Assembly: GCA_023386815.1 (NCBI GenBank)
Contig: JAEWIZ010000008.1
Location: 1-64,000, forward strand
Reading direction: 5' to 3'
Source of the DNA: Bacillota bacterium
GTDB lineage: Bacteria; Bacillota; Clostridia; Lachnospirales; Lachnospiraceae
DNA: 64,000 nucleotides
A program made the position numbers and the translations under genes. The notes below the pieces were generated by a model that did not search any database, was not told the origin of the DNA, and was given only the letters and a program-made list of their open reading frames with translations. This document shows, piece by piece, positions 63,970 through 64,000 of this stretch; position 1 is the stretch's first letter; each line of letters begins with the position of its first letter.

Positions 63970-64000
63970 TAATTTTAAAAATATAAAAAGGATGTATTGA

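Overview
The window is low-GC Firmicute DNA from a strict or facultative anaerobe, most likely a Lachnospiraceae-type Clostridium (Lachnoclostridium/Anaerocolumna-like). This is inferred from strong AGGAGG-type ribosome sites, the era-yqzL-recO order, class III ribonucleotide reductase, a proton- or sodium-pumping pyrophosphatase, pyruvate phosphate dikinase and several GPH-symporter/glycosidase pairs. I could not run a search, so the genus is not fixed.

Layout. 1-5 kb: a hairpin-rich stretch resembling an IS200/IS605 end, a chemoreceptor, a ZIP metal transporter, and the beta and tiny gamma subunits of a sodium-pump decarboxylase without an alpha subunit. 5-24 kb: housekeeping genes, namely membrane pyrophosphatase, hflX, nrdD (with a fused glutaredoxin-like domain), thyA, folA, ilvE, guaB, an amidase, dCMP deaminase, pyruvate kinase, purH and a cold-shock protein. 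Many of these serve nucleotide supply. 24-35 kb: an M16C peptidase behind a three-copy tandem RNA-like leader, era, a yqzL-like gene, recO, a lipoprotein, glycyl-tRNA synthetase and ppdK.

35-40 kb: a 4.6-kb accessory block (two overlapping LysR genes, an MFS carrier, a zinc alcohol dehydrogenase) lies between two 119-bp copies of the ppdK 3' end plus terminator, which suggests insertion or duplication at that point. 40-47 kb: a lipoprotein, a carbohydrate ABC importer and its YesM/YesN-type two-component system, then a structured stretch and a decayed gene. 47-49 kb: a flavin-binding protein divergent from an Rrf2 regulator. 49-52 kb: a large secreted protein with a stalk domain and two tandem beta-propeller-like halves. 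52-62 kb: two sugar-use modules, GPH symporter + GH13 and AraC regulator + GPH symporter + GH2; each hydrolase carries a similar-looking extra helical module. 62-64 kb: a TauE/SafE-type permease divergent from a LysR regulator over a perfect 20-bp palindrome.

How they fit together: ppdK, pyruvate kinase and the ion-pumping pyrophosphatase suggest glycolysis in which pyrophosphate is conserved. nrdD, dCMP deaminase, thyA and folA cover dNTP/dTTP formation; guaB and purH cover purines. The accessory half is a plant- or host-glycan scavenging region with its own regulators. The least explained items are the triplicated leader at 24.1 kb, the large cruciform-like intergenic elements at 21.5 and 28.5 kb, the duplicated ppdK end, and the duplicated-propeller secreted protein.
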